This document shows positions 25,701-35,250 of a DNA stretch of 64,000 nucleotides, piece after piece (position 1 is the stretch's first letter; each line of letters opens with the position of its first letter). Source of the stretch: CAWBOY01 sp963790585 (GTDB lineage Bacteria; Planctomycetota; Planctomycetia; Gemmatales; Gemmataceae); the NCBI GenBank assembly GCA_963790585.1, contig CAWBOY010000006.1, positions 744,001 to 808,000 of the forward strand, given 5' to 3'. The notes under the pieces were generated by a model. The model saw only the letters and a program-made list of their open reading frames with translations. It was not told where the DNA came from and made no database searches. The position numbers were made by a program, and so were the translations under genes.

Positions 25701-28092
25701 CACCGACCCCAAGATCCGCCGCGAGCTGGCCGGCGTGTTGACGGCGGTCGGCATGAACCAACAGGCCCTCGATCAGCTCAAAGGCCTCGAACTCGACAAC
25801 AACGATCGCCTGCGCATCGTGACCCTTCTCAGCGCGTCGAAGAAATTCGCCGACGCGAAAAAGGAAGCGGAAGTAGTCCTGCAATCCGATCCGAAGAATC
25901 TCCGCGCCAAGACCTGGATTGCCGAGCTGACGCTCTGGGGCGATCCGACTCAGGCCCAGGAGGCCCTCGACAAATTAGAACCGCTGGTGCGCGATCGCAT
26001 CGAGAAACCAGAGACATCCAAGGCCGCGGACGCCGTCTCGACAACCGAGTTATTGTCGTCCTACGTCGACGCCGCCTCGGCAGCCAAGGGGTCCATGTCG
26101 GCGCCGCAAATTCAGCTCTTGGAGCAGGTCGGCGAAGAGGCCAAGAAGCTCGACAATTGGCGCGACCGCGTCGTCTTCCTCTCGCGCCTGGCGTGGGCGC
26201 TTTACCGCGAAGGCTCGGCACAAAATCCGGAAAACCCGAAATTGTTGAAAGAGGCTTCCGACAATATCGAGGCCGCGCTCAAGCTCGGCCCGAACGAGGC
26301 GCAACGCCACGAAGTCGCCGGCGTCCTCATTGCCCTGGGTCGAGCGAAAGATGCTCTGCCCTGGCTTAAAGACCTGGCCATGAAGGAACCGGGCGATCTC
26401 AAGCTGCAAAAGGAACTGGCGCAGGCAACCGTCTGGAGCGAATATTACTTTGAAGGCATGCAGCTAATCCAAAAACTCTTGGAAGCTGACTTCAATCAGC
26501 CGGATCTCTGGGTCACCTACATCGACGCGGCGGCTGGAGTTGTAGACACGCCGTTGACCAAGGAGCAGTTCGCGCTCATTCAGAAGATCGCCGACCAGAA
26601 GAACTTGCCCGCGGACCTCAAAGACAAGACGGGCTATTATGCGCGCCTCGCTTGGGTCATCTTCCGGGAAGGGCCGAAAGATGGATCGAACGTTGATGTA
26701 ATCAAGAAGTTCCTCGATCTGGCCATCGCGACCAAGCCGACGAGTCAAAAGAGCCGCGACAACTTGGCCAGCGTCCTGGTCGCCACGAAAAATTTCAAAC
26801 TCGCGCTGCCGTTGCTCGACGATCTGGCCCGTGCCTATCCGACAGATCCGGCGGACTATCCGGCCCGCCTGGCTCAGGCCATGCTGTGGAACGGCGACGT
26901 ACCCGGCGCATTGCGCAAGCTCCAAGCGCTCCTCGACGCGAACTTCAATCGACCGGCTCTTTGGGTCAGTTATCTCGAAGCCGCGTCGAAGGTGAACAAA
27001 GCGGAACTGACGCCGCCTGAGTTGGTCAAGAAACTGCCAATAACCTTGCTCAAAATCGCCGACCAGAAGGTGCCCGATGCCGCTCTGCTCAAGGGAATGA
27101 TATACGACCAACCGCTCTACCTCTCGCGGCTGGCGTGGGCCATTTACCGTGATGATCCGAAGTCGGAGAAAGTCGGCAAGCTGCTCAATGACGCCCTGAA
27201 GCTCAAGCCGGAAGACGTCGCAACGCTGCGCGAGCTCTCCGGCGTCCTGGTCGCCACCGAGCGTGCCGAGCAGGCGTTACCGCTCTTGGAAGAACTCGCC
27301 AACGGCAGCTATGCGGATAAAGCGTTTGCCAAGGCGCTTCAGGTCGAATTGGCCCAGGCGACTTTCTGGGCGAGCAGCAAGAAGATGAAAGTGGAAGAAA
27401 AGGTCGCGTTGCAACGCAAGGCCCTCAAGCGGATGGCCGAGTTGCTTCAGGAAGACTTCGATCAGAAGAACCTGTGGGTCACCTACGTCGATGCCGCCAG
27501 CTCGTTGAACAAGGGCGAACTGACAGCCGAGCAGCTCAAGCTGGTGCGCGACATCGCCGCCAAGCCGGTGCCCGCACTCCTGCTGGCGGAAAAAGCGCGC
27601 GAGCAAGATCCGTCGGCCGTCTGTCTTTACCAGTCCCGGCTGGCCTGGACGCTGTGGCGTGAAGGGCAGAAAAAGGAAGGCGAGGAGTTGCTCAAAAAGG
27701 CGATCGAGGAGATGCCCAAGAACGCCCCGACGAAGACGCGGGACGAGATGGCGGGCGTCATGGTGGCCCTCAACGACCCCAAGCAAGCCGTGCCGTTCGC
27801 CGCGCAAGCTGTGGTCTTGCTCAAGCAATTGGTGGCCGAGGATCCCGACAACGAAAAGCTGCGGACGCGACTAGCTCAAGCAACCTTCTGGAGCGGCGAT
27901 TCGCCGCACAGGGCTCGCATTGCTTCAGAAGCTGCTGACGGACGAGTTCGATCAACCCGATCTCTGGTCGACCTATCTCGACGCGGCCAATGCCGCGCTG
28001 GCCGACGAAAAGGGCGCGCTGACCAAGGACCAACTCGATCTCGTCCTCAAGATCGCCGATGCCGACAAGATCCCCGAAAGTGTTACGGATAA
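22549..28092 (+). CDS. TPR array segment, longest unbroken part (about 1,810 residues in true frame)
   Basis: The true frame is entered at about 22656 with LAHLYDVLVNYEF. It holds eleven copies of the RLAW(A/V)LYREG module, each followed by LN-AL-L-P, R-ELAGVL and FDQPDLWVxYIDAA elements, spaced about 450-600 bp apart. The special unit LARLSWLVYQIGF at about 24640 opens the first complete mega-repeat (see findings). The absence of any stop over 5.2 kb shows the region was under coding constraint until recently. Confidence 0.9.
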   Translation: MAQGIGRGPDRSEGSAQIQDPVCPGSPLGQTNRERLAHLYDVLVNYEFTNKKLGLPDLWISYVEAAAAVPKNIMLQNEIDLLVKINRAPIPSKIDKPQDKALYISRLAWALFREGSKAAAEKRVLELTKLLPQVKVDKDRLEIAGVLMATGNAQDALPIFEDLSRKDPTNLALRARVAEAALASNKIGQALSGLEAILEPPAGNFAQPDKWLNYIDAASLAEKPVATMTPKQVQLAAKIAQELLKGSLPARFKDPNSNEEKTVDRALYMTRMAWILKREGDKPKPADVALLADSDKLLNEALALNPQDPETRRALAQVFVSSTKGPAKDNEKDKERWDKALDLLNGLALIEPKLPGIDAELAQAVTWSGLDNGKGLKLLFDSLTGKLDQPSLWATYINALANTKEGSITPEQMALLMKIADSPIPEKVPDKSLYLSRLSWVFIREGKTAAADKLLDKVLAERSANDDARRELIGVLAAAGRDKAALELYAQVGVINDSDRYRLIGLYASSRKFDEAEKQCDILLKEKPDDPIAKRWIADITLWKGKNFAKAVAMYLPLLQAAAGKVPVDKKEEDDRRILQMNFIEAVSQLPKLSAAESEAAAKIIKDYADDKDQDLDALAIARLALVQYRHFDAKQSAPLFGTRDVAALLNSIPHQGRTWEAATTALVEQTATQPAWANEGRLLMLKAIDKRPKDATNLARLSWLVYQIGFQKRAATVLNEAIALKPQDPADRQEIANVLVATNRFREALAEFQSLAKLLPNDLELKTRVAEVTVWSGNYPKGLELVGQLLKAKPDESRLWTTYVDAFSSVKSGIIDWEIALAAELAVKPLPPQVVGVDAEILYLSRLAYGLRREDLRLRTTSYKDKIDSLLKRALALNTPDQATGRPAPSNAVRLELAGVLGSVQRFEEGMVLLEQVLKADPDNLNLRIQLAEFTLWSGKEYTAKAIARLEALLKDNSSKPRVWISYINAVADVAELSNSQVQWVIDIAANLDKKPKFDTPEEQTTFEADLPAFDSRIGWILFREGTRSKNMDWLALSTQMLERAVALKSTDPKIRRELAGVLTAVGMNQQALDQLKGLELDNNDRLRIVTLLSASKKFADAKKEAEVVLQSDPKNLRAKTWIAELTLWGDPTQAQEALDKLEPLVRDRIEKPETSKAADAVSTTELLSSYVDAASAAKGSMSAPQIQLLEQVGEEAKKLDNWRDRVVFLSRLAWALYREGSAQNPENPKLLKEASDNIEAALKLGPNEAQRHEVAGVLIALGRAKDALPWLKDLAMKEPGDLKLQKELAQATVWSEYYFEGMQLIQKLLEADFNQPDLWVTYIDAAAGVVDTPLTKEQFALIQKIADQKNLPADLKDKTGYYARLAWVIFREGPKDGSNVDVIKKFLDLAIATKPTSQKSRDNLASVLVATKNFKLALPLLDDLARAYPTDPADYPARLAQAMLWNGDVPGALRKLQALLDANFNRPALWVSYLEAASKVNKAELTPPELVKKLPITLLKIADQKVPDAALLKGMIYDQPLYLSRLAWAIYRDDPKSEKVGKLLNDALKLKPEDVATLRELSGVLVATERAEQALPLLEELANGSYADKAFAKALQVELAQATFWASSKKMKVEEKVALQRKALKRMAELLQEDFDQKNLWVTYVDAASSLNKGELTAEQLKLVRDIAAKPVPALLLAEKAREQDPSAVCLYQSRLAWTLWREGQKKEGEELLKKAIEEMPKNAPTKTRDEMAGVMVALNDPKQAVPFAAQAVVLLKQLVAEDPDNEKLRTRLAQATFWSGDSPHRARIASEAADGRVRSTRSLVDLSRRGQCRAGRRKGRADQGPTRSRPQDRRCRQDPRKCYG

Positions 28093-28351
28093 GTCTCTTT
28101 ACCTCTCTCGATTATCGTGGATTTTGGTGCGTGAGAGTCAACTGACGACCAAGGGTGAGACGCAGAGCGCTCTGCTAAGGAAGGCCTCGCCGCTGCTCAA
28201 TAAGGCAGTCGATCTGAATCCTGGTTCCGAAGAGACACGCAAGGAGCTGATCGGCGTACTCGTCGCCGGCGGCAAGGTAGGTAAGGCACTGCCCTGGCTG
28301 CAGGACCTGCAAAGCGCCACCCGGACGATAAAGACCTCGCGGCCCAGGTAG
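27920..28351 (+). CDS. TPR array segment
   Basis: One module, with LLTDEFDQPDLW and YLSRLSWILVRE. It is entered by removal of one base at about 27907 and left at about 28309, where a G is missing before CAAAGCG. Confidence 0.8.
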   Translation: MLQKLLTDEFDQPDLWSTYLDAANAALADEKGALTKDQLDLVLKIADADKIPESVTDKSLYLSRLSWILVRESQLTTKGETQSALLRKASPLLNKAVDLNPGSEETRKELIGVLVAGGKVGKALPWLQDLQSATRTIKTSRPR

Positions 28352-28395
28352 CGCAGGTCACGCTCTGGAGCGGCCCGGAAAACAAGAAGAAGGCG

Positions 28396-30495
28396 TTGAC
28401 CAAGCTCTATGACCTGCTCACCACCAATCCCAAATTGGCAGAGCTATGGCCATCGTATGTCGATGCGATGGAAGCGAATGGCCGGTCCGACACGGATGCG
28501 AGCGTCCGTGAGCCATTGGAAAAGAAGTACATCGATCTGCTGCTGAAACTGGCTGCGGAGCCGATCCCGCCCACGATGTTCAAGAAGCCGTCCGACAAGG
28601 TCGAAAGAACGAAAGACAAGGTACTCTACCTGGCCCGCATGGCCTGGGTGCTATTCCGCGAGGAAGAGACGAAAGTCGCCAACAGCCTGCTCGAACAGGC
28701 GCTCGCGATTCCGATCGATCCCACCGATACCAACACGCGCCGCGAGTTGGCTGGAGTTTTGGCGGCGGCTGGCAAGAGCGAAGCAGCCCTCGAAGTCTAC
28801 AAGGGCCTGGATTTGCGTGAAGAGGATCACCGTCGCCTTCTTGGCCTCTATGCCTCGACACGCCAGTTCACCAAGGCCGAGGAATCGGCCAATGCGCTGC
28901 TCCAACTCAAGCCGGACGACCTTGATGCCAAGCGCTGGTTGGCCGACATCAAGCTGTGGGAAGCGAAGTATCCCGAAGCGCTCGCCCAGTATCTGAAATT
29001 GCTCAACGATAACTTTGACAAAGGCAAAGACAAGGAAAAGATCTGGTCGAACTATCTCGAAGCCGCCTCGCAGATGGAGAAGCTGAGCGTATCCGAGGCC
29101 GACATGGCCAAGCGCGTCATCGCCAAGCTGGAGCCGATCGCCAAGGAAAGTTTGCTCCTGGCTCGCATGGCGTTGGTCCTCCATCGTCACTTTGAAGAGC
29201 AAATAACCTTGCCGGTCTTGGCCACGGAGGCACGCGCCTTCTTGACTTCGCCGATGACGGGGCCCTGGCCGGCCATCGCGGCCATCGTCGCCGATCGAGC
29301 GCGGACCACCATCGCTCGTGAACTGCTCATGAAGGCGATCGACAACGTCAACAAGAAAGACCCGACCAGTCTGGCACGCCTGGCGTGGATCACCTATCAG
29401 ATCGGTTATCCGACCAAGGCGAGCCAGCTTCTCGACGAGTCGATCGCGCTCAATCCCAAGGAAAAGAACGTCCGCCGCGAGATCGGCAACGTCCTGGTGG
29501 CGACGCAGCGCAACGAACAGGCGCTCCCCTGGTTCGAGAAGCTCGCCGCCGAAAATCCGAAAGACACGGAACTCCAGATACGCCTCGCCGAAGTGACGGT
29601 CTTCGCCGAGAAGTACACGCTCGGCCTCGATCGAGTATGGGCGCTCCTGGACAAAGATTTGGAATTGAAAGATCCAGCCCTGGTCCGCCTTTGGACGACC
29701 TACATCGACGCCGTCTCCTCGGTCAAGACGCCGATGAGTCTGCCCGAGATCGAGTTGCTCGCCCGTATTTCGGAAAAGCCGTACCCACCCAAAGTCAAGA
29801 CGCCTGACGATCAGTTGGCCTACAACTCACGCATGGCCTGGGGCCTGTACCGCGAAGGCGATCGCCTCAAGTCGACTACCTGGGCCGGTAAGGTTGAGAC
29901 ATTGCTCGAGCGTGGCTGGAAGCTCGTTACGCCTGACCGCGATCGGGATTACCGATACGAGTTCGCGGGCGTTCTCGGTGCCGTCAAGCACTACAAGCAG
30001 GCCATCCAGATTACGCGCGAATTGCTCAAAGACGATCCAAATAGCTACCCTCTCCGCGTCCGCCTGGCGGAAAACCTGCTCTACAGCGGCGGCCTGGAGG
30101 GTGTGCCCAAGAGAGAGCAAGAAACCCTGGCGGCGGAATCGATGGAGATTCTCCAGGGCCTGCTCACCGAGGATTTCCGTCGGCCTCAGTTGTGGAAGAC
30201 CTTTATCGACGCCTCGTCGATCGTTCCGCGACTGAATCCGCCTGAAATCGCCATGGCTCTGCACCTGGCCAACGAGCCAATCAAGTTCAAGGATCCCGGG
30301 GAGGAGATCGATTACTTGACGCGCTTGCCTGGACCTTCGCGCGCGAAGGTAGCCGAGCGAAAAACAAGTTCTGGCTGGCCAGCGCGAACACGCTGTTGGA
30401 CAAAGCTCTCAAGCTGGAGCCCAACGATACGCAGCGCCGTGCCCTGGCCGGAGTTCTCGCCGTTGCCGAAAAAACTCAGGCTGCCATCTCCATGA
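28396..30495 (+). CDS. TPR array segment
   Basis: The true frame starts at about 28310 (DLAKRHPDDKD). It contains YLARMAWVLFREE and, at about 29370, the second mega-repeat header LARLAWITYQIGYP with its partner YNSRMAWGLYREGDR. It is left at about 30327, where a G is missing in ttGcctgg. Confidence 0.85.
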   Translation: MTKLYDLLTTNPKLAELWPSYVDAMEANGRSDTDASVREPLEKKYIDLLLKLAAEPIPPTMFKKPSDKVERTKDKVLYLARMAWVLFREEETKVANSLLEQALAIPIDPTDTNTRRELAGVLAAAGKSEAALEVYKGLDLREEDHRRLLGLYASTRQFTKAEESANALLQLKPDDLDAKRWLADIKLWEAKYPEALAQYLKLLNDNFDKGKDKEKIWSNYLEAASQMEKLSVSEADMAKRVIAKLEPIAKESLLLARMALVLHRHFEEQITLPVLATEARAFLTSPMTGPWPAIAAIVADRARTTIARELLMKAIDNVNKKDPTSLARLAWITYQIGYPTKASQLLDESIALNPKEKNVRREIGNVLVATQRNEQALPWFEKLAAENPKDTELQIRLAEVTVFAEKYTLGLDRVWALLDKDLELKDPALVRLWTTYIDAVSSVKTPMSLPEIELLARISEKPYPPKVKTPDDQLAYNSRMAWGLYREGDRLKSTTWAGKVETLLERGWKLVTPDRDRDYRYEFAGVLGAVKHYKQAIQITRELLKDDPNSYPLRVRLAENLLYSGGLEGVPKREQETLAAESMEILQGLLTEDFRRPQLWKTFIDASSIVPRLNPPEIAMALHLANEPIKFKDPGEEIDYLTRLPGPSRAKVAERKTSSGWPARTRCWTKLSSWSPTIRSAVPWPEFSPLPKKLRLPSP

Positions 30496-32339
30496 TGAAG
30501 GGCTTGAAACTCAGCGTTGCCGACCGCTTCAATATGATCGGCATGTATGCCAGCGTCAAACCGCCGGAGTTCGATCAGGCGGACAGGCTGCTCAAGGAAA
30601 TCATCAAGGAAGCGCCCAACGATCCGAAGATTCGTGGCTGGGATGCGCAGTTGACGCTCTGGCGATTGCCCAAGCGGCCCGAACTCGGCCTGGCCAAGCT
30701 CGAAGCAATTATCAAGGACAATCTAACCAACGCCGCTGGCGACTTCGTCGATCCGGAGCTGGTGTCGGCGTACATCGACGGGGCCTCGGCCTCCAAGAAG
30801 ATGACCAAGCCACAGCTCCAGTTGGCGCAGCGCATCGCCGCCGACGTTCTCAAGAAACCGGACAGCCTGGAGCATCCAGCGATCGTCTTCGCCCGGCTGG
30901 CGTGGGCTCTCTATCGCAACGGCGATAAGGAACGGGCCGAGGAGCTAATCGCCACTGCCGTGAAGATCGAATCCGAAGAAGAGCAGCGTGTGAAGGCCGA
31001 TGTCCTTGTGGCTATGACAAGGGCCAAGGAAGCGTTGCCCCTTGTCGAGGAACTCCTCAAGGCCCATCCGAACGATGAGTTCACAAAGGACTTGGAGATT
31101 CAAGTCGCTCGTGTGACTTCGTGGGCTGGCGAGTACAAATTGGCCGTCGAACGGCTCCTCACGCTGCTCAAGAGGGATTTCGAGCAACCGGAATTGTGGG
31201 TCAATTACGTTGAGTCCGCCTCCGCCATGAAAAAAGGCGAGCTGAACAAAGAACAGCTCGCCCTGGTCGAGAAGATTGCCCTACGACCTGTGCCGGACGC
31301 CGTCGCTCCGGAAGAAGAGCGTAACGACAAGAAGACAGTCGCTCGGCTCAAGGCGGACTTCCTATCTCATCTGGCCTGGACCCTGTTCCGTGAAGGCCAG
31401 AAAGAGAATGTGCCGGAATATCTACAGGCGGCTTTCGCGCTCGCTGACCCCCTCAACCCGCGCGAGGATTCCGTCCGCAAGACACGCGCCGAACTGGCCA
31501 GCGTGCTGTCGGCCACTGGCAACTACAAAGAGGCCCTCAAGTGGCAGGAAGAACTGGTTCGTCTCTACCCACTCGAGACAGATCTGCGCATTCAACTGGC
31601 AGAGACGCAGCTTGCCATGAAGACTCCGGATCCGCAAAGCGCTCTCGAGAGCATGCAGCGTCTGCTCAAGGAAAAGTTCGACCAACCGCGCGTGTGGGTC
31701 GTCTATATCAACGCGGCTCTCGGGCTCAAGAAGCTGACCAAGGAGCAGCGTGAGATCGTGCTCAAGATCGCCCAACAACCAGTGCCCGACGACGCCCTGG
31801 AAAAGGATCTGTTCCCCGCGCACGTCGGCTGGGTGCTCATTCGCGAGAGCCGCGATCGTGCGAACATGGCGGCCTTTGCCACTTCGCTCAAAACCCTTGG
31901 CGAAAAGCTCCTCGACGATGCGGTCGCCATGAATCCGGAAGATCCTGGCGCACGTCTGGAGTTGGCGCGACTGCTGGTCGCGGCGAACAAAACCAAAATA
32001 GCCCTCCCGTGGATTCAGCAGTTGGCCAAGGATGATCCAGACGACCAGGATCTCCAAAAACTCCTGGCTCAAGTCACCGTCTGGAGTGATCAGCCCGCCG
32101 AAGGCCTCGGCATGCTGTTCAAGCTGCTGACCGCCAAATTCGACCAGCCCGATTTGTGGGCGACCTACATCGATGCGGCCTCGGCCTTCACAGGCAAGCC
32201 GACCAACGGCAAGCTGACTCCGGAACAACTCGCCGTTCTGACGAAAATCTCCGACCTGCCGATGCCGGAGGATACGGTTGATAAAGTCGGCTATTACACG
32301 CCGCCTCGCGTGGCTGATCACGCAATCGAATCCAAGTGA
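30396..32339 (+). CDS. TPR array segment
   Basis: The true frame is entered at about 30328 as LAWTFAREGSRAKNKFW. Three more RLAW-type modules follow (30886, 31362, 31812), the last two degenerate (SHLAW, AHVGW). One base is in excess at about 32303. Confidence 0.85.
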   Translation: MDKALKLEPNDTQRRALAGVLAVAEKTQAAISMMKGLKLSVADRFNMIGMYASVKPPEFDQADRLLKEIIKEAPNDPKIRGWDAQLTLWRLPKRPELGLAKLEAIIKDNLTNAAGDFVDPELVSAYIDGASASKKMTKPQLQLAQRIAADVLKKPDSLEHPAIVFARLAWALYRNGDKERAEELIATAVKIESEEEQRVKADVLVAMTRAKEALPLVEELLKAHPNDEFTKDLEIQVARVTSWAGEYKLAVERLLTLLKRDFEQPELWVNYVESASAMKKGELNKEQLALVEKIALRPVPDAVAPEEERNDKKTVARLKADFLSHLAWTLFREGQKENVPEYLQAAFALADPLNPREDSVRKTRAELASVLSATGNYKEALKWQEELVRLYPLETDLRIQLAETQLAMKTPDPQSALESMQRLLKEKFDQPRVWVVYINAALGLKKLTKEQREIVLKIAQQPVPDDALEKDLFPAHVGWVLIRESRDRANMAAFATSLKTLGEKLLDDAVAMNPEDPGARLELARLLVAANKTKIALPWIQQLAKDDPDDQDLQKLLAQVTVWSDQPAEGLGMLFKLLTAKFDQPDLWATYIDAASAFTGKPTNGKLTPEQLAVLTKISDLPMPEDTVDKVGYYTPPRVADHAIESK

Positions 32340-32595
32340 AAAGGAGCGAGCGAAAGTCGACGTCTTGTTGAAGAACGCGCTCGACCTCAATCCGACGGAG
32401 CCGAAATCGCGGCGTGAGTTGGCGGGCGTCCTAGCCTATATCGGCAAGTTCAACGAAGCGCTCAAGCTCTATGAAGGGCTGACGCTCGATTACGAGGATC
32501 ACCTCAATCTCGTCGGTCTCTACAGTGCCGTCAGACTGTTTGAAAAGGCCGAAGCGGAATGCAAGCTTTTGTTGAAGATGCCGAAGCCAGGCTGA
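32278..32595 (+). CDS. TPR array segment, short
   Basis: Reads LAWLITQSNPSEKERAKVD and on through LYSAVRLFEKAEAECKLLL. The TGA at 32593-32595 arises only because of an extra base at about 32585. Confidence 0.75.
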   Translation: MIKSAITRRLAWLITQSNPSEKERAKVDVLLKNALDLNPTEPKSRRELAGVLAYIGKFNEALKLYEGLTLDYEDHLNLVGLYSAVRLFEKAEAECKLLLKMPKPG

Positions 32596-33010
32596 TCTAG
32601 ACGCGACCCTTCCGGATCCCAAGCTGTTGTTGGCCAATGTGACGCTGTGGAACGGTAAGTACGCCGAAGCCCTGGCGATGTACGATGAGTTTCTCACTGA
32701 CGACTTTGACCGTGATCCGAAAATATGGGAGAGCTACCTGGAGGCGGCGGCGAGGTCGACGAGCTGCAGCGCGGGCAACGTGGCCACGGCGGACCGCATT
32801 ATCACCAAGCTGGAAGGGAAGACGGAAAACAGCATGTTGTTGGCGTGGTGCTGGCCCGCATGCTTGCTCCATCGTCAATTTGAGGAAAAGCTGACGCTGC
32901 CGCTGGAAGCCGCCGAAATGCGGGCTCTCCTCCAGTCGCCGATTCTTGGCCCGTGGGAGGCCGTCGTCACCATCGTCGCGGATCGCGGTCGAATGACGCC
33001 GCGCTCGTGA
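32586..33010 (+). CDS. TPR array segment, short
   Basis: Reads ADLDATLPDPKLLLANVTL and the conserved pre-header block LLHRQFEEKLTLPLEAAEM, equivalent to blocks at about 29180 and 36510. It is left at about 33003. Confidence 0.75.
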
Positions 33011-33011
33011 A

Positions 33012-33587
33012 ATGCTGATGTTGGCTCTGGAGAAACGCGAACGGACCAACCCGACGACGCTGGCTCGGCTGGCGTGGATCGCCTACCAGATGGGCTATCC
33101 GACGCGGGCCGCCGCCGTTCTCGATGAAGCGATCGCCCTCAATCCGACGGAAAAAGATACCCGCCGTGAAATCGGCGACACATTGGTCGCCACGCAGCGC
33201 AGTGAAACCGCGATGAAGTGGTTCGAGACGATGGTAAAGAACTATCCCATCGATCGCGAGCTGAAGATGCGTCTCGCCGAGGTGACCGCGTACGCCGAGC
33301 ATTACACATTGGCATTGGAGCGGACAGCCGAGCTGCTCTATCCGGACCCGGAGTTGAAAGACGTCGAGTTGCAGCCGCATGTGGTCCAACTACGTCGATG
33401 CCGTCTCTTCCGTGAAGACGCCGATGACCGTCGAGCAGATCGATCTTCTCGCGCGGATCTCGGCGAAGACCTACCCACCCAAGGTCCGAACTCTCAACGA
33501 CCAGTTGGCCTACACCTCGCGCATGGCCTGGGGTCTTTACCGCGAAAGTCGAGCGGCTCCTGGTCAATACCTGGGACACCAAGATAG
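33012..33587 (+). CDS. TPR array segment: third mega-repeat header
   Basis: LARLAWIAYQMGYPTRAAAV at about 33060 matches the headers at 24640, 29370 and 36712. The true frame leaves at about 33378, just before WSNYVDAVSSVKTP. Confidence 0.75.
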   Translation: MLMLALEKRERTNPTTLARLAWIAYQMGYPTRAAAVLDEAIALNPTEKDTRREIGDTLVATQRSETAMKWFETMVKNYPIDRELKMRLAEVTAYAEHYTLALERTAELLYPDPELKDVELQPHVVQLRRCRLFREDADDRRADRSSRADLGEDLPTQGPNSQRPVGLHLAHGLGSLPRKSSGSWSIPGTPR

Positions 33588-33651
33588 GCACGTTGCTCGA
33601 TCGCGGCATCAAGCTGGCAACTCCAGAGCGCGATCCGGACTATCGTTATGA
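33379..33651 (+). CDS. TPR array segment, short
   Basis: Carries WSNYVDAVSSVKTPMTVEQ and YTSRMAWGLYRE. An extra A in AAA at about 33547 ends the true frame; the next frame continues with VERLLVNTWDTK. Confidence 0.75.
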   Translation: MWSNYVDAVSSVKTPMTVEQIDLLARISAKTYPPKVRTLNDQLAYTSRMAWGLYRESRAAPGQYLGHQDRHVARSRHQAGNSRARSGLSL

Positions 33652-34912
33652 GTTTGCCGGCGTGCTTGGCGCCACCAAGCGTTACGTCCCGGCCATCGAG
33701 ATCACCAAGGATCTGCTCAAGAAAGAGCCGGAGAACACGCCGTATCGAATTCGTCTGGCCGAATTGACGCTCGGAACCGGCGAGATCAAGACCGGCCTCG
33801 CCATGGTGGACAAGCTGATTCAAGAGGACTTCAAGCTAACGCAGTTGTGGGCGCCCTTCGTCAACGCGGCAGCGGCTCTCACAGACCTGTCACCTGAGGA
33901 AGTCCAGTTTGCCGCGAAGCTCGCTGGGGAAACGATCCCACGATTCGCGGAGAAGGAAGATGAGATCGCCTACCTGGGCCGGCTCGGCCTTGTATTAGTG
34001 CGCGAAGGGAACAGGACGCGCAACAAGGAGATGCTGGCGACCGCGAACAGGCTCGTCGATCGGGCCCTGGCCTTGGCCCCCAAGACCGATGCCCTACGCC
34101 GCGAGATGGCCGGCATCCTCTGGGCTGTCGGCAAGACCAAAGAAGGTCTAGCCCTCATGGAGGGTCTGAAGCTGACGGCGCAGGATCGCTTCAATCGAGC
34201 CAAGATGTTTACCGACGTCAAGGATTTCTCGCAGGCCGAACAGGAAGTGAAGATGCTCCTGAGCGCAAACCCGACGGATGCAAAGGCCCAGGCTCTGATG
34301 GCCCAGGTCATGCTCTGGTCGGCCAATAAGGATCCGGAACGAATTAGTAAGGCGTTGGCTCTCCTCGAAAGCCGGCTCAAGGATAACTTTGAGCAGCCCG
34401 AGCTGTGGGGCACATTCATCGACGCGGTTTCGGCGGGTTCGAAGGATTCGAAGATGTCCGACTCGCAGAAGGAGTTGGCACTCAAGATCGCCGGCCAACC
34501 TTATGAGAAGTTTGTGGATCTCAAAGATCCGGCAGCGATGCTGTCGCGGCTGGCGTGGGCCTTCTACCAGGCCGGCGACAAAGACCGGTCGAAGGATTTC
34601 CTCGACAAGGCGGTGGCGCTCCATCCGACCGATCCAGACACATTGAAAGAACTGGCCGGTGTCTTGACTGGAACCAACGCCGCTGGTGGCATGGAGGGCT
34701 TCAAGACCGCGTTGGCATTGCTCAAAGACCTCGCTGATAAAAATCCGAACGATCTAGACCTACAGGCCCAGGTCGCGCAGAACAAGCTGTGGAGCGAGGA
34801 CCGATTGGCGCCCTCCAGGGCCTTCAAATGGTTCTCGCGAAGAAGTTCGATCAGCCCGACCTTTGGGTTAGTTACATTGAAGCTGCCGGCCCCCTGGAGG
34901 CTGGGCAGATGA
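33593..34912 (+). CDS. TPR array segment
   Basis: Includes YRYEFAGVLGATKRY, YLGRLGLVLVREGNRTR and MLSRLAWAFYQAGDKD. A C is missing at about 34801, after which the chain continues as PIGALQGLQMVLAKKFDQ. Confidence 0.85.
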   Translation: MLDRGIKLATPERDPDYRYEFAGVLGATKRYVPAIEITKDLLKKEPENTPYRIRLAELTLGTGEIKTGLAMVDKLIQEDFKLTQLWAPFVNAAAALTDLSPEEVQFAAKLAGETIPRFAEKEDEIAYLGRLGLVLVREGNRTRNKEMLATANRLVDRALALAPKTDALRREMAGILWAVGKTKEGLALMEGLKLTAQDRFNRAKMFTDVKDFSQAEQEVKMLLSANPTDAKAQALMAQVMLWSANKDPERISKALALLESRLKDNFEQPELWGTFIDAVSAGSKDSKMSDSQKELALKIAGQPYEKFVDLKDPAAMLSRLAWAFYQAGDKDRSKDFLDKAVALHPTDPDTLKELAGVLTGTNAAGGMEGFKTALALLKDLADKNPNDLDLQAQVAQNKLWSEDRLAPSRAFKWFSRRSSISPTFGLVTLKLPAPWRLGR

Positions 34913-35175
34913 CCAAGGAACAGATCGCCCTACTTGAAAAGATCGCGCAACAGCGCATGAATTTGCCGAAGGATCCTAACGCTGCGGCTCAGGCCCTTTC
35001 ACGGTTGGCGTGGGCGCTGCATCGTGAGGGAGTATTGAAGGACAAAGTCACGGAACTTCTGAACCGAGCCATCGCGCTTCAGCCGACTTCCGCGGATGCG
35101 CCAAAGAACTGGCTGGCGTCCTCACCTCTTCCGGCGAAGCCAAGCGGGCCCTGCCGTGGCTGCGTGAATTGGTAA
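34789..35175 (+). CDS. TPR array segment, short
   Basis: Includes KKFDQPDLWVSYIEAAGPL and LSRLAWALHREG. A base is missing at about 35101; the next frame gives KELAGVLTSSGEAKRALPWL. Confidence 0.75.
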   Translation: MERGPIGALQGLQMVLAKKFDQPDLWVSYIEAAGPLEAGQMTKEQIALLEKIAQQRMNLPKDPNAAAQALSRLAWALHREGVLKDKVTELLNRAIALQPTSADAPKNWLASSPLPAKPSGPCRGCVNW

Positions 35176-35250
35176 AGAACAAGCCGGAAGACAAGGCGCT
35201 GCTCATCCAGTTGGCGCAGACCGAGGTTGCCAGCGGCAACGCCGAGGGCG
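35102..35250 (+). CDS. TPR array segment, very short
   Basis: About 50 residues (KELAGVLTSSGEAKRALPWL through TEVASGNAEG) link the flanking segments in the third frame. One base is in excess at about 35250. Confidence 0.65.
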